Shown here: one piece after another, positions 5,287 to 5,495 of the stretch
Position numbering within the stretch: the stretch's first letter is position 1
Layout: each line of letters opens with the position of its first letter
Assembly (NCBI GenBank): GCA_029068665.1
Contig: JAIECC010000290.1
Span: 1-5,495 of the forward strand
Source of the DNA: Lachnospiraceae bacterium
GTDB lineage: Bacteria > Bacillota > Clostridia > Lachnospirales > Lachnospiraceae
DNA length: 5,495 bases
Direction: 5' to 3'
Position numbers and translations under genes: made by a program
Notes under the pieces: model-generated
What the model was told of the DNA's origin: nothing
The model's input: the letters and a program-made list of their open reading frames with translations, nothing else
Databases searched by the model: none

Positions 5287-5495
5287 ATGAATAAGATGCT
5301 GGTAGATTTACAGGAATTTGTAAGAGAAATATCAAGATTATATGGAGGGCGGACGGCATACCGCTACTTTGTTGAGGATACCATAGTTAGTAAGTCCTTT
5401 CGAGAATTAGAGCGGGACGTAAATGCAGTGGCGTCCTGGATAGTACGGAAGGGATGGCAGCGGAAGCATATTGCAATTCTGGGTTCCTCCTGTTA
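5287..5495 (+). CDS. AMP-binding acyl-CoA synthetase-like protein, N-terminal part
   Basis: Only the first 69 codons are inside the window; the frame is still open at the right edge. The start ATG follows GGGGGA (5276-5281) by 5 bases. The visible residues show the usual beginning of the ANL superfamily of adenylate-forming enzymes: TAYRYF (about 24-29), FRELERDVNAVASWIVRKGW (about 37-56) and HIAILGSSC (about 60-68), corresponding to the family pattern 'tAv...sYreL...n.lA..L...G...gd.vail..ns'. Such enzymes use ATP to adenylate a carboxylic acid and then usually make a thioester with CoA or a carrier protein. The P-loop, core and C-terminal domain that decide the substrate lie beyond the window, so a long-chain fatty acid-CoA ligase, another acyl-CoA ligase or a carrier-loading enzyme are all possible. 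It has its own promoter at 5189-5217. Confidence 0.78.
   Translation, partial: MNKMLVDLQEFVREISRLYGGRTAYRYFVEDTIVSKSFRELERDVNAVASWIVRKGWQRKHIAILGSSC

Noticed and set aside
1..5495. CRISPR array, tRNA, rRNA, insertion sequence or phage genes
   Set aside because: No regularly spaced repeats, cloverleaf, rRNA-like sequence, transposase or terminal inverted repeats were seen.

Overview
The window looks like ordinary chromosome from an anaerobic, low-GC Gram-positive bacterium of the class Clostridia, probably a Lachnospiraceae gut commensal. This is inference. It rests on the moderately AT-rich sequence, the strong AGGAGG-type ribosome binding sites before nearly every gene, TTGACA/TATAAT-type promoters, and the style of the proteins: a LacX-like aldose epimerase, a NESIWEHLKL membrane protein, a zinc-ribbon/Tim44-like protein and a class IV branched-chain aminotransferase. 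No plasmid, phage, insertion sequence, CRISPR, tRNA or rRNA signature was seen.

Layout. Bases 1-334 hold no convincing protein gene and end in a hairpin terminator (335-375); this stretch may be noncoding RNA or decayed sequence. A promoter (400-428) then leads to a 145-residue DUF5085/GyrI-like protein (502-939). It converges, with a 7-base gap, on a minus-strand five-helix membrane protein of the DUF6512 type (947-1471). A short AT-rich divergent intergenic region (1472-1571) separates that gene from a plus-strand pair, a LacX-type aldose 1-epimerase (1572-2453) and a zinc-ribbon/Tim44-like membrane protein (2463-3773). These two are 9 bases apart and probably translationally coupled.

A strong promoter (3792-3820) and a leader with a 9-bp inverted repeat (3830-3867) precede ilvE (3887-4912), the branched-chain amino acid aminotransferase. 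A terminator hairpin (4954-4980) follows ilvE. Only 10 bases later comes the ribosome binding site of a 62-residue DUF3006-like protein (5004-5192), which therefore probably depends on read-through. A further promoter (5189-5217) overlaps the end of that gene and serves an AMP-binding acyl-CoA synthetase-like gene that runs off the right edge (5287-5495).

Together the genes are a loose set of housekeeping and hypothetical functions (sugar anomer interconversion, branched-chain amino acid metabolism, acyl activation, membrane proteins of unknown role). I did not find a clearly new multi-gene system. The points most worth a second look are the gene-free terminated block at the left edge, the duplicated zinc-ribbon protein, the inverted repeat in the ilvE leader, and the terminator placed just before the DUF3006-like gene.
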